Of a stretch of DNA of 64,000 nucleotides, positions 26,501 through 38,578 are shown one piece after another. This DNA is from Punica granatum (lineage: Eukaryota; Streptophyta; Magnoliopsida; Myrtales; Lythraceae). Positions within the stretch are counted from its first letter, which is position 1. Every line of letters begins with the position of its first letter. Below the pieces are notes generated by a model, which made no database searches, was not told where the DNA came from, and saw only the letters and a program-made list of their open reading frames with translations. The DNA lies in assembly GCF_007655135.1 (NCBI RefSeq), contig NC_045132.1:6138001-6202000 (forward strand), in the 5' to 3' direction. The translations under genes were made by a program, and so were the position numbers.

Positions 26501-28075
26501 TAAAGATGGTACTCTCGCGTCGAGAAGGATATGAAAACTTGACTTGATTGAACTCAACTTTACCAGTGACGTTGTGGAGGATCTCTCCCTCCTCGTTGCT
26601 GGGATCGATCGTGGGAACTCTCTCTGTCATCTCAAGAATCCGTTCTCCCGCAATACATGCCTCAGAGAAGTCTTTGAGATTCGACAGAGCTGATCTTAAT
26701 GCCCTGCCCAAAAAATTACCAGTACATGTAATTCAAGTTGACTTTTGAAAGCTATAGACCTTGCAATACATCTATAATTTGATATGACAGATAGAACCAG
26801 TGAAGGTTGAGGGATATGTTATTACACTCCACCAAATGTAATGGAAGTCCCCGCAGCATAAACCGTCCCTCCTTTAGCTCCGTGGTACATGACCATTCTA
26901 CTTCCATAATAAGCCATGAAAGCCCATATCGCGAAAGTGATGCTATTGCTTCCAACCACCAGTCCTTTTGCTAAGCCTTGTTTCAGGCCCAATTTTACCG
27001 ACCCTTGAAGGGCTATGGAGAACTCGGTCATGGTCTTGGTCTCACCAACAAAAGCATAAACTGTTCGGATCGAAGATACAGCCTGCTCAGCTATGGTACT
27101 AGCCACATCATACTCCTTCCGAATCTTTCTTGCTATTCCCATCAGTGTACGGCTATATACCATTCCTGGGATTATAAGCAACGGAACAAATGGAAGCCCG
27201 ACTATTGCTAGTCTCCATAGGAGGGCAAAAGCTGCTATGTATGATCCGATGAAGAGGGACACATTCATCAAGAAGTTTGGGACCTAATTGAACAGATCAA
27301 ATCTTGTGAGAAAATTACTAAGGATGTTGATTGCTGGTTGAGAGAAAAGACGAACATGTGTTTAATTTGTTACAGAACCTTTTCACCGAAGACGTCTTGA
27401 ATCACGAGACTGTCACTGGACACGCTCGTGATGGCCTCAGACGTGCTGGTCGCATGCAAGTCGAAGTAGCTCACGTCCTGCCTCAGCATTGCTTGCAAGT
27501 ACCTTACTCTCATCCGGGCTGCCTGTCTCTCTGCTGTTCTTGTCCAGCAATAGCCCTCTAATTCACCATGTTAATCAAAGAAAAGTTATGATGCCTTCAT
27601 TCCGCGGGGAAGAAGAAAATAGTACTCTAAATAACAAATTAATCGAAACTTCACCCACCAAGAAATGTTAGAAGCAGCAATGCAGATGCTACCCAGAGCA
27701 GAATGAGCGAATTCTGTGACAATCCGAAAACCGTGTAACTTTCTTTTCTGTTGATGGAGGAAAAAAAAGATGAAAAGCGGATGTGTATGAAGCCCTACTG
27801 TACTAGAGACTGACCTTATTGATTTTGTCGCGGAACAATTTTAAATCTGAAGTCGACAAAGTGCCAATATCATTCATGAGATGGCTGGTTACGAAAAACA
27901 CCGCTGGTGTTGCGAACCCATCGGCAACGGCCCCAATGAGTCCGACAGTCATGAGGCACTTGTCCACCCCATCGGCGTGCATAAAGAGCGATCTCAGAGA
28001 ACCGGTCTTCTTCTCGTTCTTCTTCTTCTTCTCATTTATCTCGAATTCTCCAGTCTTATTGCCTTCGTGCTCCAT
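23506..28075 (-). CDS. ABCB15-like: ABCB-type (MDR/P-glycoprotein) transporter, ABCB15-like, 7 exons
   Basis: Full-size ABC exporter of the plant B subfamily, expected in the plasma membrane with ATP-driven export (auxin or secondary metabolites in relatives). Exons read from 28075: 28075-27815, 27713-27659, 27557-27379, 27283-26826, 26703-26163, 25988-25104, 24891-23506. All introns are GT-AG and the phases join to 1254 codons, the usual family length. Layout is TMD1-NBD1-TMD2-NBD2. NBD1 has Walker [10 protein letters not shown] (402-410), ISGGQ (506-510), ILLLDE (526-531) and His562. NBD2 has GQSGSGKST (1039-1047), LSGGQ (1144-1148) and LLLLDE ending at 1169. The start chosen gives a charged Lys/Glu-rich tail followed by [10 protein letters not shown], as in ABCB15 relatives; an in-frame upstream ATG exists at 28204. 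A TATA-like TTTATATTAA lies about 65 bp upstream of the start. No break was seen. Substrate is unknown. Confidence 0.92.
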
Positions 28076-29243
28076 CTCTCGAGTTATATGTCTACTAGCA
28101 GGAAACTGTGTCCTCCTCCTACAGAGCTTAACTGCACATTTAATATAAACAGAACATGTAACCATTGAAGTCATTTCAAATATAAGAATAATGGGTGGAG
28201 GCATGTGCTGATGAGAGAATCAAGGAGTAGTCAGATTAGTGTCATTAATTTATAGGTAACATATTTTTTTATAAGTCCTTAATAATCAAAGGACTTGAAA
28301 TCAGTCATAATCAATGCATGGGTAGTGGCCTAGGAAGTTATTTACCTTAATATCCATTTGATGCCGAAAAATATATGGACCAACTTTATTCGTCTCAAGT
28401 TTTCTTCAAGTCTGCGCTGAGGTCGTCTCAGAAGCTCAAGCCTCTACGTTCTGCTGCTCCCCGGTCATCAAACACAGAGGTAAAACTCTTTGATATATTT
28501 TCTTTATTGCTTGAGCTCTTTTGGTGGTTGCGCTTTTGCGGCCTGTTTCCTCGATTATCAGATGTTTTACCAGGAAAAACTGAGATGTATGATATATGCC
28601 ACATAAATTTATATACTGGGAACAAGTAAGAAGGGCGTAATGGAGGTTACTCTATTGAGCTTCAATAGTTGGTGTTGTGTTCATTCCACTAAATGAATTT
28701 CACAAGCTTAACTTAGTTGGCTCACATCTTCCACATGGTTGATAATGAATATCTGATCTAGAAGGCCTAAAGAAAATTAAATGGAAGCACTCGTGGCACG
28801 AGTAATGGGACCATATAATGTATGGCCTGGTTTAGACGTTCCATGTCAGATCACATGAACCGAATGAGAGGTTATAATATTGTCAATCAAAAAAAGGAAA
28901 GAAAAATTGTCTGTTGAACGCTGATAACGTCAGAATGAAATATGATCCTTTTATAAGTGTATAGCATCCATTAAGTGACTATTAGGCTGAAGTGACAATG
29001 AAATACAATGCTCAGCTAGAGCTGAAGATTATTAGGATTTGTTGGATCTTAGTCTTAATAATTATCGGGATTTGATCCAAAGCATATATGGTAGGGAAGT
29101 TATTACCTGTAAGCCGAAGATATATGGAAGCAATTAACTAGCCATCACAATTTTATTTTTATTTTTATGAATTACTTAAAATTTTTTACCTGATTGCCTG
29201 GAACTGATCAGCTCAATAATTCATCCAAAAAAATTAATGATAA

Positions 29244-29354
29244 TTAATATAAAGACAATTGCCTAAGAAGTCATTTTCAATTAATATAAAGACAATTGCC
29301 TAAGAAGTCATTTTCAATTAATATAAAGACAATTGCCCAAGAAGTCATTTTCAA
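29244..29354. repeat. Three tandem copies of a 37-bp unit
   Basis: Units at 29244-29280, 29281-29317 and 29318-29354 begin TTAATATAAAGACAATTGCC. The first two are identical and the third differs by one base. This is a recent local expansion in non-coding DNA. Confidence 0.95.
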
Positions 29355-29860
29355 ACATTAAATCAGTGATATTAAATCAGTCGTTTTCAAGATGAAGACA
29401 GATGCAGAATCTTCCGCAACATATTACGTCTCGGAACTGCGATCCAAAAGTTTCAAAGATAATCAAGATTGTAAATTGCATTAATCATGCCGTGATGTGA
29501 TCATTCCGGATCCACCACTACGAATCCACTTTCCAGTAGCCCTCGAGAGATAAAATGACCGTCTTTCGGTCTGGTTTTTCCCTAGCCCTATCGCGGGAAC
29601 AGGTACGATCTGTCTCCGGTGCTCCACCATGCATCCAGTTGGACCCAAGGTCGCCACGATCCACTCGCACCCTATGGCAAGAAAGCATTGGGTTCACCCC
29701 TTTGCTCGCCCTCACCAGCTCCCCTGCCTCACCAGTAAAACAATCACGTGCAACAGGTAATCGCATTTGCTACACAATATGCATATCCCGAAAATATATA
29801 ATAATAACTGCAAAAACACGGAATTCTAATGGCAAATTCTTGGGTACAACCGATGCTACC

Positions 29861-30047
29861 GTACGAAATATTTTTGTACTTGGAAAATAACATTTCGTAC
29901 AAGTACGAAACATTTTTCTCTGAATAAATCGACTGATGTTGATACATGCAGTCGACTGATGCTTTGCACATACAGTCCACTGATCTGAAGAATAATATTT
30001 CGTACTTATACGAAACTTTATTATCCAAGTATGAAAACATTTCATAT
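29861..30047. mobile_element. Small foldback element with paired 18-bp palindromes
   Basis: Inverted arms of about 52 bp (29861-29912 and 29996-30047) share TACTTGGA and the palindromes TTTCGTACAAGTACGAAA (29893-29910) and TTTCGTACTTATACGAAA (29998-30015). Between the arms lie about 2.5 tandem copies of a 23-24 bp unit beginning TCGACTGATG or TCCACTGATC. It is non-coding and could be a MITE or a hairpin RNA source. Confidence 0.65.
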
Positions 30048-31708
30048 GTTGAGCCACTAAACACAAGAATTGTCCAAATTTGATATATAGTGTAGCTTTT
30101 ATTATTCAACTTTAGTATATTTATACTTGCTACTCGTCATTTTTATTTGACTATAAAAAATATTAATTGTATCTTTTAAAAGCATTACGATTATTAAATC
30201 ATATTTGACTTTTCCAATGCCTAATTCACCCCTTTCTTTGATCTTGGAAAAAGTTAATTCTAATCAATTCTTTACTGAATACAATAGCAAATATTATGGA
30301 CATACATAATATGAAAAAACAAATCCAAGAAGTTTCCTTAAAAACAAAAATTACTTTGAAATTTCAGATCCTAAACTGGAAAAATTTGAAACCATATATA
30401 TAAACCTAAAATTTTAGGGATTTCAGGTTCTTTTCTATGGTTTACAGTTAAGGGTTTTATGTTTTAGATTTTTAGGATTTTAGTTTTCAGGAATTTGGGG
30501 TTTAAGGTTCTAGGATTTTAGTTTCTAAGTAAAGGTTTTAGAATTAGTGTTTCAAGATTAAAATGTTCGGGTTTTAGATAAGATTTTAAAGTTTATTTAT
30601 CTCTAAAATTATATCTATTAGATTTAATAATTAAGAAAGAATTTTTTTTTCCATAAAGTAGAATTAATTAGAAAAAATTAACTAGTTTGGATCATTGCCA
30701 AAATTGTAATAAGGAGTACTTTATAGGCATTGAAAGATTTGGAAATGTTTTTAAATGATAAACTTAATTAAGTATGATAAGTAATTATTGCTTAGGCATA
30801 GGATAGAAAAACCCGTAGTTTATTCATATAATTCTAAAATTGTAACTAACAATGGAGAAATAAGGTAGAATATATATGGGACAGTTAATATGAAACCACA
30901 TATAAAATTGTAGGAAACATAAAAATAAAGCGGGTGCTTTCATATGTAGTAAAGAAGAGTTTCGAGAGTTTCGTTTGCATAATTTGGTTAAGAAATTCAT
31001 CTATCAGGTGAAGGGTGACACTTTTTTTCTTTGATTTAATTTAAATTAGAGGGACCATAGTGTAACAAAAAGAAGAAAACGACGAAAGGTGGTAAGAAGA
31101 TCAAGAGAGATTCAAGAATTTGCTAACTCAGATGAAATATTTATATGCATATGGACTCATATATTTACTGGAGTACTCACAGTATACGCATACCGATAAT
31201 ATGAGTAACAAAGAATTATAAAGAGGCGTTTGTATAAAACAAGAGATAAAATTTTGTATGGATGCTTACGTGGTTGGTTCAAGCAGCTTGGCGTTTGTTC
31301 TGTTTAAGAATAAAGAGAAAATCCATGCTATGAGAGTTTTACCCTTAAGTGGGTCGAGCCAGCTCGACTGGATTAGTCAATGCCCAATTGAGCTTCCGGA
31401 TACTAGAGTTCACACCGAAAAAAATTTGTATTATTACATAAATAAAATGGTGGGTTAAAATTTGTTAATTGTTCTTATAGACATAAAATTTACATCTGAG
31501 AAATTTAATGGTTTACCATTTTGATAGATAAAATTGGAGTTGAAGAATGATATTATTGGGGTTAAAATTCTTTGAGGACCAAACTGATGGCCAGTCCAAA
31601 ATTTAAGAACCATTACAATATTTTAGGCTTTGTTTGTGAGTAAATTCACTTTTTGATCCCAAAAGATACCTCGCTTGACAAATTAGTCCCTGAAAGATAT
31701 TTAGTTTA

Positions 31709-31998
31709 CAATTTGGTCACGCCATTTGAAATGTTTGTACAAGTTCATTCTTTTGTCCATGTTTTAATCTAGTCCCTGATGGAAAATGCTAACTTGGCAT
31801 GTTATCTGTTCATTTGGCTTGTTAAGAGTCACGTTAGACATAAAGGAGGCAAAAATGACATCGTTTTTGTTCAAATTTTTTTAAAATTTTTAAAAAATTG
31901 TACAAATGTTTCAAACATTTTTCCATTGAGGAACTAGATTAAAACATGGACGGAAGGACGAACTTGTACAAACCTTTCAAATGGCGCGACCAAATTGG
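31709..31998. mobile_element. Foldback element, Mutator-like MITE type
   Basis: The left arm (31709-31782) and right arm (31923-31998) are inverted near-copies containing AATTTGGTCRCGCCATTTGAA, TTTGTACAAGTTC and CATGTTTTAATCTAGT. The loop of about 140 bp is AT-rich. Left-side sequence outside the arm (31640-31708) has no partner on the right, where an unrelated segment ending AACCAAACATGCCCTCAGT begins. The right terminus was therefore replaced or interrupted. Confidence 0.6.
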
Positions 31999-32537
31999 AA
32001 TTGTCGTTCCAATTCTAGATGTAAACAAACGTAGGAAATGTTATTTCCCGCGGAATAGATCCGGAAGAGATTGGCAATTCCGGTCAACCAAACATGCCCT
32101 CAGTCCTCAATGTTTGGGGTCACAAAAGAAGATGAGTGTGTTATAAACTCTTTAGGGAATATCTTTTCTGTCCTCAATGTTTACTTTTCTTTTCAGTTTC
32201 ATCCTTGAAATATCTTTTTTCAGTTCATTTAACAATATGTCACCCTTTTTTCCCTATAACCTTAGTTTTTGGTTGAAAATATTGAGATGGTACTTTCTTT
32301 TTGTAAAAGTTAATTTCTCGACAATAAAATTAATTTCATGCATTAACAAAATTGATAGAAGTCGACTCGTGTGGGTTGTAGTAGCCAGTTTTGGGCCTTA
32401 ACGATTTGCAAGCAAGCTGTTAGTTAGCTAGAAGCATATATGTTTACATATAGTTTGCAGTTGGCACATTAGAATATTTGGCATGAACATAAAAAGTTGA
32501 AAATATTCCTTCAGTGAGCTTCTTTCTTTATACTTGC

Positions 32538-34537
32538 AATGTCCATGGATTCAAGCCATATTTCTACGTTCTTTGTCCTACAGAAATGCGCCCCCAACGA
32601 CTTATCCCGTTTTCAACAAGTTCTGGAGGTACTTTCTGGACAGTGTCCGAGTGCTTATATGGATAATCAGCGTTAATGGAGATTTATTACAAGAATGATG
32701 ATCAGCCGTTTTGCTTCAGGGTTGAATGAGAGAGTCAAATGGGAGTGTCGAAGTGCCTAAATGCATCATACACATCAAACCGGTTCAGAGGAGGACTATT
32801 TGGTATTATCAACAGCAGGAGTCCAATCCTTTCCTCAAGATCGTGGTTGTGTTACTGACGATGGTTGCTAGCTACCATGGTAAATATTTGATATCCCGCT
32901 TGAGAAAAAATATTGCAGAGATACGGTTACTGTTATGAAACATTCAGTACTGCTATGTTACTTTCATGATTCCTTGACGTTGGCTTTCTATTGCTAAACT
33001 TTTGTTTGTTCCATTAAGCCTATAAGACTGGAGTTCGACAAGTTGTATTATCCATATTTACTGATTAGCAAGAAGAGATACGCCGGTCTTCATTGGTCCA
33101 ATCCCAAGAATTTTGATAAAATAGATACCAAAGGTAATATACTTGGATCTTTCAAAGCATGGACCTTCTCAAATATATTTGGGAGAATCATCCTGATTTT
33201 TACTTCTGATGAATAGGCATCGAAACCGTCAGAAGAGACAATTGCTTGCTGGTGAAAAACCTGGTGAATGAGTGCCTCCATAAAATACTTATCAATCGAG
33301 ATATTAATGGAGCAAAGGAATACGTCAAAGACACCATTGTCTCAGACCTTCACATGAATCGAATTGACCTATCTCTTCTTGTTATTACTAAGGTGAGAGA
33401 AGATCATACAACCTGCGACCTTCAGATGGTTCGATAAACTGCATTCTATGACACTCCTGAGATACTCCAGTTTACTTGGAATTGGACAGGGTTCGTCCAA
33501 GTCAGGAGGTGATTATGATGTCAAGGCAGCCCACCTTGAACTCGCCAAACGCATGCGCAAGGTTACATGGCTAGTTGGCTTGTTTTTCCTCGCTTATCAT
33601 TTACGATATACTAAATCAGCTGTGATTTGCAACAAGCCAGTGTTTTCTAGTGCATCTAATGTTCAATTTTGTGGGCGTGTTAGGATCAAATGGTGAAACG
33701 GTGGAAGATAGGGGAGGAACTATAGATATGTGCATCTATGCTTTGGAAAGAAAATTGTAGGAGCTAATGCTTGCCTCCGGTTTAGTTGGTTGCTTAACTT
33801 ATGTTGCCTTAACACCGTTGGTCATTCACTGGGGCATATATTTCACCATAACTCTCCTTTTACTCATGTTAACAGGGAGATCCTACCACTGCACCGAACA
33901 TTGGTGATCGGGTACCGTATGTTATCATTAAAGATGCTAAAGGTGCCAAGGTGGATGGGAATCTCTGTTATTATTTATTTCTTTTTGGTATCGTCAATTG
34001 GTGTTGCTGTCGTATTATATATCGACGATGTATGTGCAGGCTTATGAATGGTCAGAGGATCCTAGCTATGTCCTTGAGCATAATATCCCAATCGATGTTG
34101 ATCATTATCTTGACAATCAAATCAGCAAGGTAAGTGAAGTTGCCCATCTTGCACTGTGCTTGGCCCCTCTGGACTTTCTTCTGATGAAGATATCCCATGT
34201 ATACTGCAGCCACTGTTGAGAATTTCCGAGGCAATTCTGCAGGATGCTAGCAGGGAACTTTTTCGCTGGGACACACAGGAAGATCTATTTCTATCTGTTC
34301 TCCTTCCTACAAAAGTGGCATAATGAAGTTCGTCAAGAAACGACTCGCTCGCCTCGGTTGCAAAGCGTTGCTTGCATATTAGTTTAATATCCTCATATAT
34401 GTGAATTCCCTGTGGCATATATATCGGGTTGCCCCTAATGGATGTTGTGTTGGTTTCAATCAGCAATTCAGATCGGGTTCTCTGTTCACACTGCAAAGGA
34501 AGAGGAGTGGAACTTTATTGTAAAACAGTCACCCACG
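32538..34537 (+). pseudogene. POLD1: DNA polymerase delta catalytic subunit pseudogene, internally deleted
   Basis: Several exon-sized blocks match plant POLD1 in order. About 32538-32629 (HGFKPYFYV then NDLSRFQQVLE, with a frameshift in a C-run) and 32720-32879 (VPKCIIHIKPVQ, YYQQQESNPFLKIVV) come from the N-terminal part. Then come 33017-33134 ([15 protein letters not shown]), 33217-33392 ([12 protein letters not shown]), 33490-33561, 33876-33950 (IGDRVPYVIIK), 34040-34129 (YVLEHNIPID), about 34209-34375 (SGIMKFVKKRLA) and 34464-34537 (CSHCKGRGVELYCK). Everything between the second and third blocks is missing, which removes the exonuclease and the polymerase A and C motifs. The end of the C-terminal metal-binding region is also absent. 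TGA at 32723-32725 lies in frame, and a frameshift lies near 34260. Splice sites persist, so this is a DNA-level duplicate, not a retrocopy. Confidence 0.85.
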
Positions 34538-35300
34538 GTAGTGCCTAACTTATCTTACTTCGATAAGTTTGGTTCTTGTGAATTTATGAAATATGAAATG
34601 GTCGTAGTGAACTGGAGGAAATTTCGGGAAGACACAGTGCCAAGAATGCCAAGGGTCACTGCATCGAGATGTCCTCTGCACTTGTTTTGTTTGCTTAGTA
34701 TTCCTCAACATTCTTCTGAAAACTGTTCCAGTTCGAATCTATCATCCAGGTCCAATAAATGGGCTCCATGTACTAATCTCAAGGTCCAATTCTTTTGCAG
34801 TAAACTTTCTAGGCACCATATACTAATCTGAGAGCTCCTAATTCTCAGTTGTACAGAGAGTATCACTGTATATTATATAGGTTCCCAGTATTCTCAGATG
34901 TCCAGAGGAGGTTGATTGTTCCTGATACATGTACAAGTAATGAGTATAGTCGAAACCGGTCGACATATACCCCCATGAGTAGATTCCTAGTACTTCCTAT
35001 AAAAATTGGGCAGCATTCAATGTAAAAAAACGAGGAATTGGTTAAGGGTATTGCTAGTATAAGGAGCCTCCTTAAAAGCGTACTTTTAAAAATAGAGAAT
35101 AGAAGTTTATTACTATTTTATAAGAAAATTTGTTATTTAATAAGAGTTTTATTTTATTCTAATTGACAAGTTTTCTTGTAAAATAAAACATCATCGTTTC
35201 AAAAAATAAAGTTTTTTTCAAGCAAGTATTTAGTCTTTCTTCTTATGCTTACAATTACTAAAACTACCAGAAAAGGTATATTACAATAAATACTATGTTA
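34538..35300. other. Spacer after POLD1 relic, no recognised gene
   Basis: The first 300 bases are of moderate GC and may be decayed POLD1 3' sequence, but I could not match the final Cys cluster. The rest is AT-rich. An open frame at 34442-34831 overlaps the last POLD1 block and is not a separate gene. Confidence 0.4.
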
Positions 35301-36464
35301 GGGCTATTTCCACCCCCTCTTTGACTAATCCCCCATTTATTGTTCTTCTTACCAAAATACCCCTTATAGCATATTAATTACTCTAATTTATATGGCTAAA
35401 ACCCTTAAATTACTCACTAAATTCTCATCTCTTTCCTTCTTGATCAATGCAGGCAATTTATTTCTATTTTCAAATTTTAACTTAAAATTATTTACAAAAA
35501 ATATATATACATATTTTTGTTCACCGAAAAAAAGTATTTTTAACTTTTTGCAGTAAATAAGAGAAAACATAAGCTTACTCTATAAATATAAATCCCATTT
35601 GCTTCGCATTCTATTACTCTTTTAGAGATTTTATACTAGAATAATTAAAGACGAACCAAATCTTCATACCAAAACAAAATGATTTTCATTTTCATTACCG
35701 ACTATTTGTTTCTAGAAATGTATACAAGTACTGAGTTGGTGTGTTTTGAAAAAATAAATTTACATAGTTGTATACATATAGTAATGTTACTTAACAAAAT
35801 AATTCATTAATTTTTTCATTTAGATAGATAATTGTCCAAGTTGTGAAAATATCATTAAAGTTAAATCCATGAATTTCAAATTTTAATAATACATACTTAT
35901 TATATTAGCTATATTACATGAAAAATTGATTTGATATATCACGCCCCTTAAGAAAACAAGAGTAAATGATAAAAAAAAGAACAACATACAATATATTGTC
36001 TTTTCCTAATAAGCATTTGAAAAGTTATCTCCCTTGAAATCATTGGCCAACAAGCAACAATGTTATTTCATAAGAGCTAAATATTGTCTTCACTATTTAT
36101 TTTTGTACTTTTTGAGTAGAAAAGTTATTTTTGTAAATATAAATATGTGATATTATTTCTTTATATCAAGATTTTTAACCATTTAATAGAATAATACCAT
36201 GCTAGAAAAATTAAAATTTGGGACTTTAGGGGTAAAATCATTTTCTTATCACTTGTTATATGGAAATGTGAGATTTGTTTTAAGTAATATTATGGTAAGT
36301 GGTTATGTAAACTAATGTGAGAAAAATTTCCAAACGGGAAATTAACGAGTGATTTAAGGCTTTATCCATATTTAATAGAGTAAATTAATTTGCTATGGAG
36401 AACATTTTGTTATCATTGACAGCAGAAGGGGTGGATTAACCAAAGTGGAGGTGGAAATAACCCC
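35301..36464. mobile_element. Long-TIR non-autonomous DNA transposon (Mutator-like)
   Basis: The left end begins GGGCTATTTCCACCCCCTC. The right end, read on the minus strand from 36464, begins GGGGTTATTTCCACCTCCAC. Homology continues inward about 140 bases with shared CTTTG, TTAATCC, TAGCA.ATTAATT.ACTCTA and AAA.CCTTAAAT.ACTC blocks. The 1.16 kb interior is AT-rich and has no transposase. No clear target duplication was seen. Long TIRs favour a Mutator-like element. Confidence 0.65.
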
Positions 36465-38119
36465 ACTCAAATTGTAGTCAATCGTTTATCCTAGATGAGA
36501 ATAATATAATCATGTCAACCCCAGCCTACCAAAGAAAAAATTACACGTGTAATTTATCTTTTAAAAAGTAAAAGAAATAAAAGAACCCAATATTTTCAAA
36601 GAATAAACTGCCAAAATGATCCATGAATATTTACGGTCACCACTTTAAACTTCCAATAAATTATTGTCAAAATGGTTTCTCGATTCCGTCGTACAATATA
36701 GCGTGGAAGTCAACAACACAAATAACCTTGATGGCAAGCTTTCTTGGAGGCTGAAGTGTCTGACGGAAACAATGAAAACTAATAAACCTTCAGGACCCGC
36801 CTAATCTAACAATGAGTTACGATAATACATTTAGTATTTTCATCTTAAATATTTAGTATTTTAGTATAGTATTTAGTACTTTTAATATTCAAGTATTTAT
36901 ATCAATTCAAATGTTTTAGTACTATGTACAGTAGTCCATCGCAAATAATACAAGTATTGAAAATTTGAATTGAAATACTAAACACTTGACTTATGTATCA
37001 ACACAACACTAAGTCATATTATCTTTAAAAAAAGACATTAAGTCATGTTAGAATTTCCCCCATTATATAAAATGGTCCGACATTCAATAGCGTAAACAGA
37101 ACTGTAACGACAAGCCTACTTGGAAGTAACGTGTCTAAGGAAATAGTGAAAAACTAATGAAAATTTCACACTTATCAAGCATTATTTAGAAATAAGAACC
37201 TAAACATAAAATAACTAGAAAAAAAAAATGAAGGAGGGGCGGCGTGTCTCCTGGCTAGCATTAGGCCGTTGGCCCCCTCCCCTCCACATATGAGGTTGCT
37301 AGAGACCACTAGACTCTTTACAACCTTCACTTGGAGGCCTGGCCATACTTGTGGAGGGTAGGAGCCAAAGCCTATAGGGAAGCCCTCCAGTACTGCTCCG
37401 CCCCCTCCCCCTTCTCTTTCTCTGTCGGAAAGAGGTGGATTGGTAAGGGGGGCCGCTGCCGACCATTGACCCTATGATCAAGGTCACCAGAGACTAGAGA
37501 GATCTTCGGCGGTCTCTTCTAGGGGGAGGGTGGAGCTTGTGGTTGCAGACATGCAATAGCCCCAGTTGCACTCTACTCCACTCCATTATTTTTCTTTTTT
37601 GTTTAGTCTAATTAGTTTTCTTTAAAAAAAATTACTTTTTACACATGTCAATCTATTAATTTTCACAATTCAGCTAGCCATGTCCGCAACCACGCATGCT
37701 GTCATTTTTCATTCTACGTGATCGACGTCCAGACCATTTTGTATGTTAAAATCGAGAATCTTAGGGGGCGTTTTATTGTATGTAAGTGGAGAGTTTATAT
37801 TGTAAAATCCAAATTTTTATCTAAGCGTTAAAATTTTACTGTCATGATCAATAAAGACTTTGCATTTGAAACACATGGAATTCTCATATTACAACAAGAT
37901 ATTACAATAGTGAGCCCACGTCTTATTCTATAAAATAAATCATATATTACATTATTATCATATTTTCAGTAATCGAACATACTTATCAAAACACGACAAT
38001 CTATATTTCCACCTACAATCCAAAGGAAAAGATTCATAGTTATTATTTTTGCTGCTACCGATGTCTTAAAAGGGGTCCTATTAGCTGATCGGAATCTGGT
38101 TTGACCTCATTAGCTGCAG
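36465..38119. other. Intergenic stretch with diverged repeats and a GC-rich island
   Basis: No gene was recognised. The block 36604-36790 is loosely repeated at about 37066-37180 (TTGGAGG/TTGGAAG...GTGTCT...GGAAA..A.TGAAAA). Around 36880-36990 lies an imperfect palindrome centred on GTACAGTAG. A GC-rich, C/G-run island at 37230-37560 contrasts with the AT-rich flanks and may be the interior of a decayed DNA transposon. Confidence 0.4.
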
Positions 38120-38190
38120 GGAGGCCAGTACAACCTTGAGTTGGTTGCTTTGATCAAAGAATTGTTTGCAGACCAGATTGGATATTGAAC
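38120..38190 (+). pseudogene. Possible upstream exon remnant of the zinc-knuckle gene
   Basis: After a plausible acceptor (TTAGCTGCAG), an open stretch reads as GGQYNLELVALIKELFADQ before a stop. The composition and helix-like residue pattern look coding, and it lies 330 bp upstream of the confident zinc-knuckle exon on the same strand. I cannot identify the N-terminal family, so the link is inference. Confidence 0.25.
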
Positions 38191-38578
38191 TGATAGAGCT
38201 ATTTTACGAGTCCAAATGAATTTGTGCAAGTAGATGATATATGTAGAACTAGATTGAGGGGAAAATAGACTGGCACAAAGTAGAATCTGCCAATTTGTTG
38301 AGAAACTGGCCTTAGTAAGAAGTCTATGGACCCCGGTTTAATTGTGGTTGAGGTTTATCCCATGCAGGGTCCAGATTGGTCCTTTCTTTAGAGCGACAGA
38401 TAAAATCCATCTGCATAGAAGCAAATGATATTGACATTGCCGGATGAAAAATAGAAAATAAAGAAAATTGTCTTGAAACTCAAATCATGACTGGAGTATA
38501 TTTCCTAATGATGCAGGAGTCAGATTTTACTGCTCATACTGTGGGCGGGAGGGCCACCGAAGACACTACTGTGCGGAG

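Larger units (their letters stand above)
28076..32537. other. Intergenic region with foldback elements and short repeats
   Basis: No gene was recognised. It contains the 37-bp triple repeat at 29244, a GC-richer island at 29500-29760 with open frames on both strands but no known domain, foldback elements at 29861 and 31709, and a stretch at 30410-30600 dominated by GGTTTTAG/TTTTAGGA motifs loosely like decayed plant telomere repeat. A block near 31330-31430 resembles sequence shared by copies A and B (6429-6540 and 14670-14760), so it is a dispersed repeat. Confidence 0.45.

Noticed and set aside
27803..28204. Upstream ATG at 28204 as the ABCB start
   Set aside because: It would add 43 residues unlike ABCB N-termini; the ATG at 28075 gives the family-typical charged tail before the conserved [10 protein letters not shown]. 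Not fully excluded.
29518..29890. Protein-coding gene in the GC-richer island
   Set aside because: Frames on both strands of 82-111 codons have no recognisable domain, signal or splice context.
30410..30600. Interstitial telomere repeat
   Set aside because: GGTTTTAG/TTTTAGGA motifs are irregular, with no run of exact TTTAGGG units.
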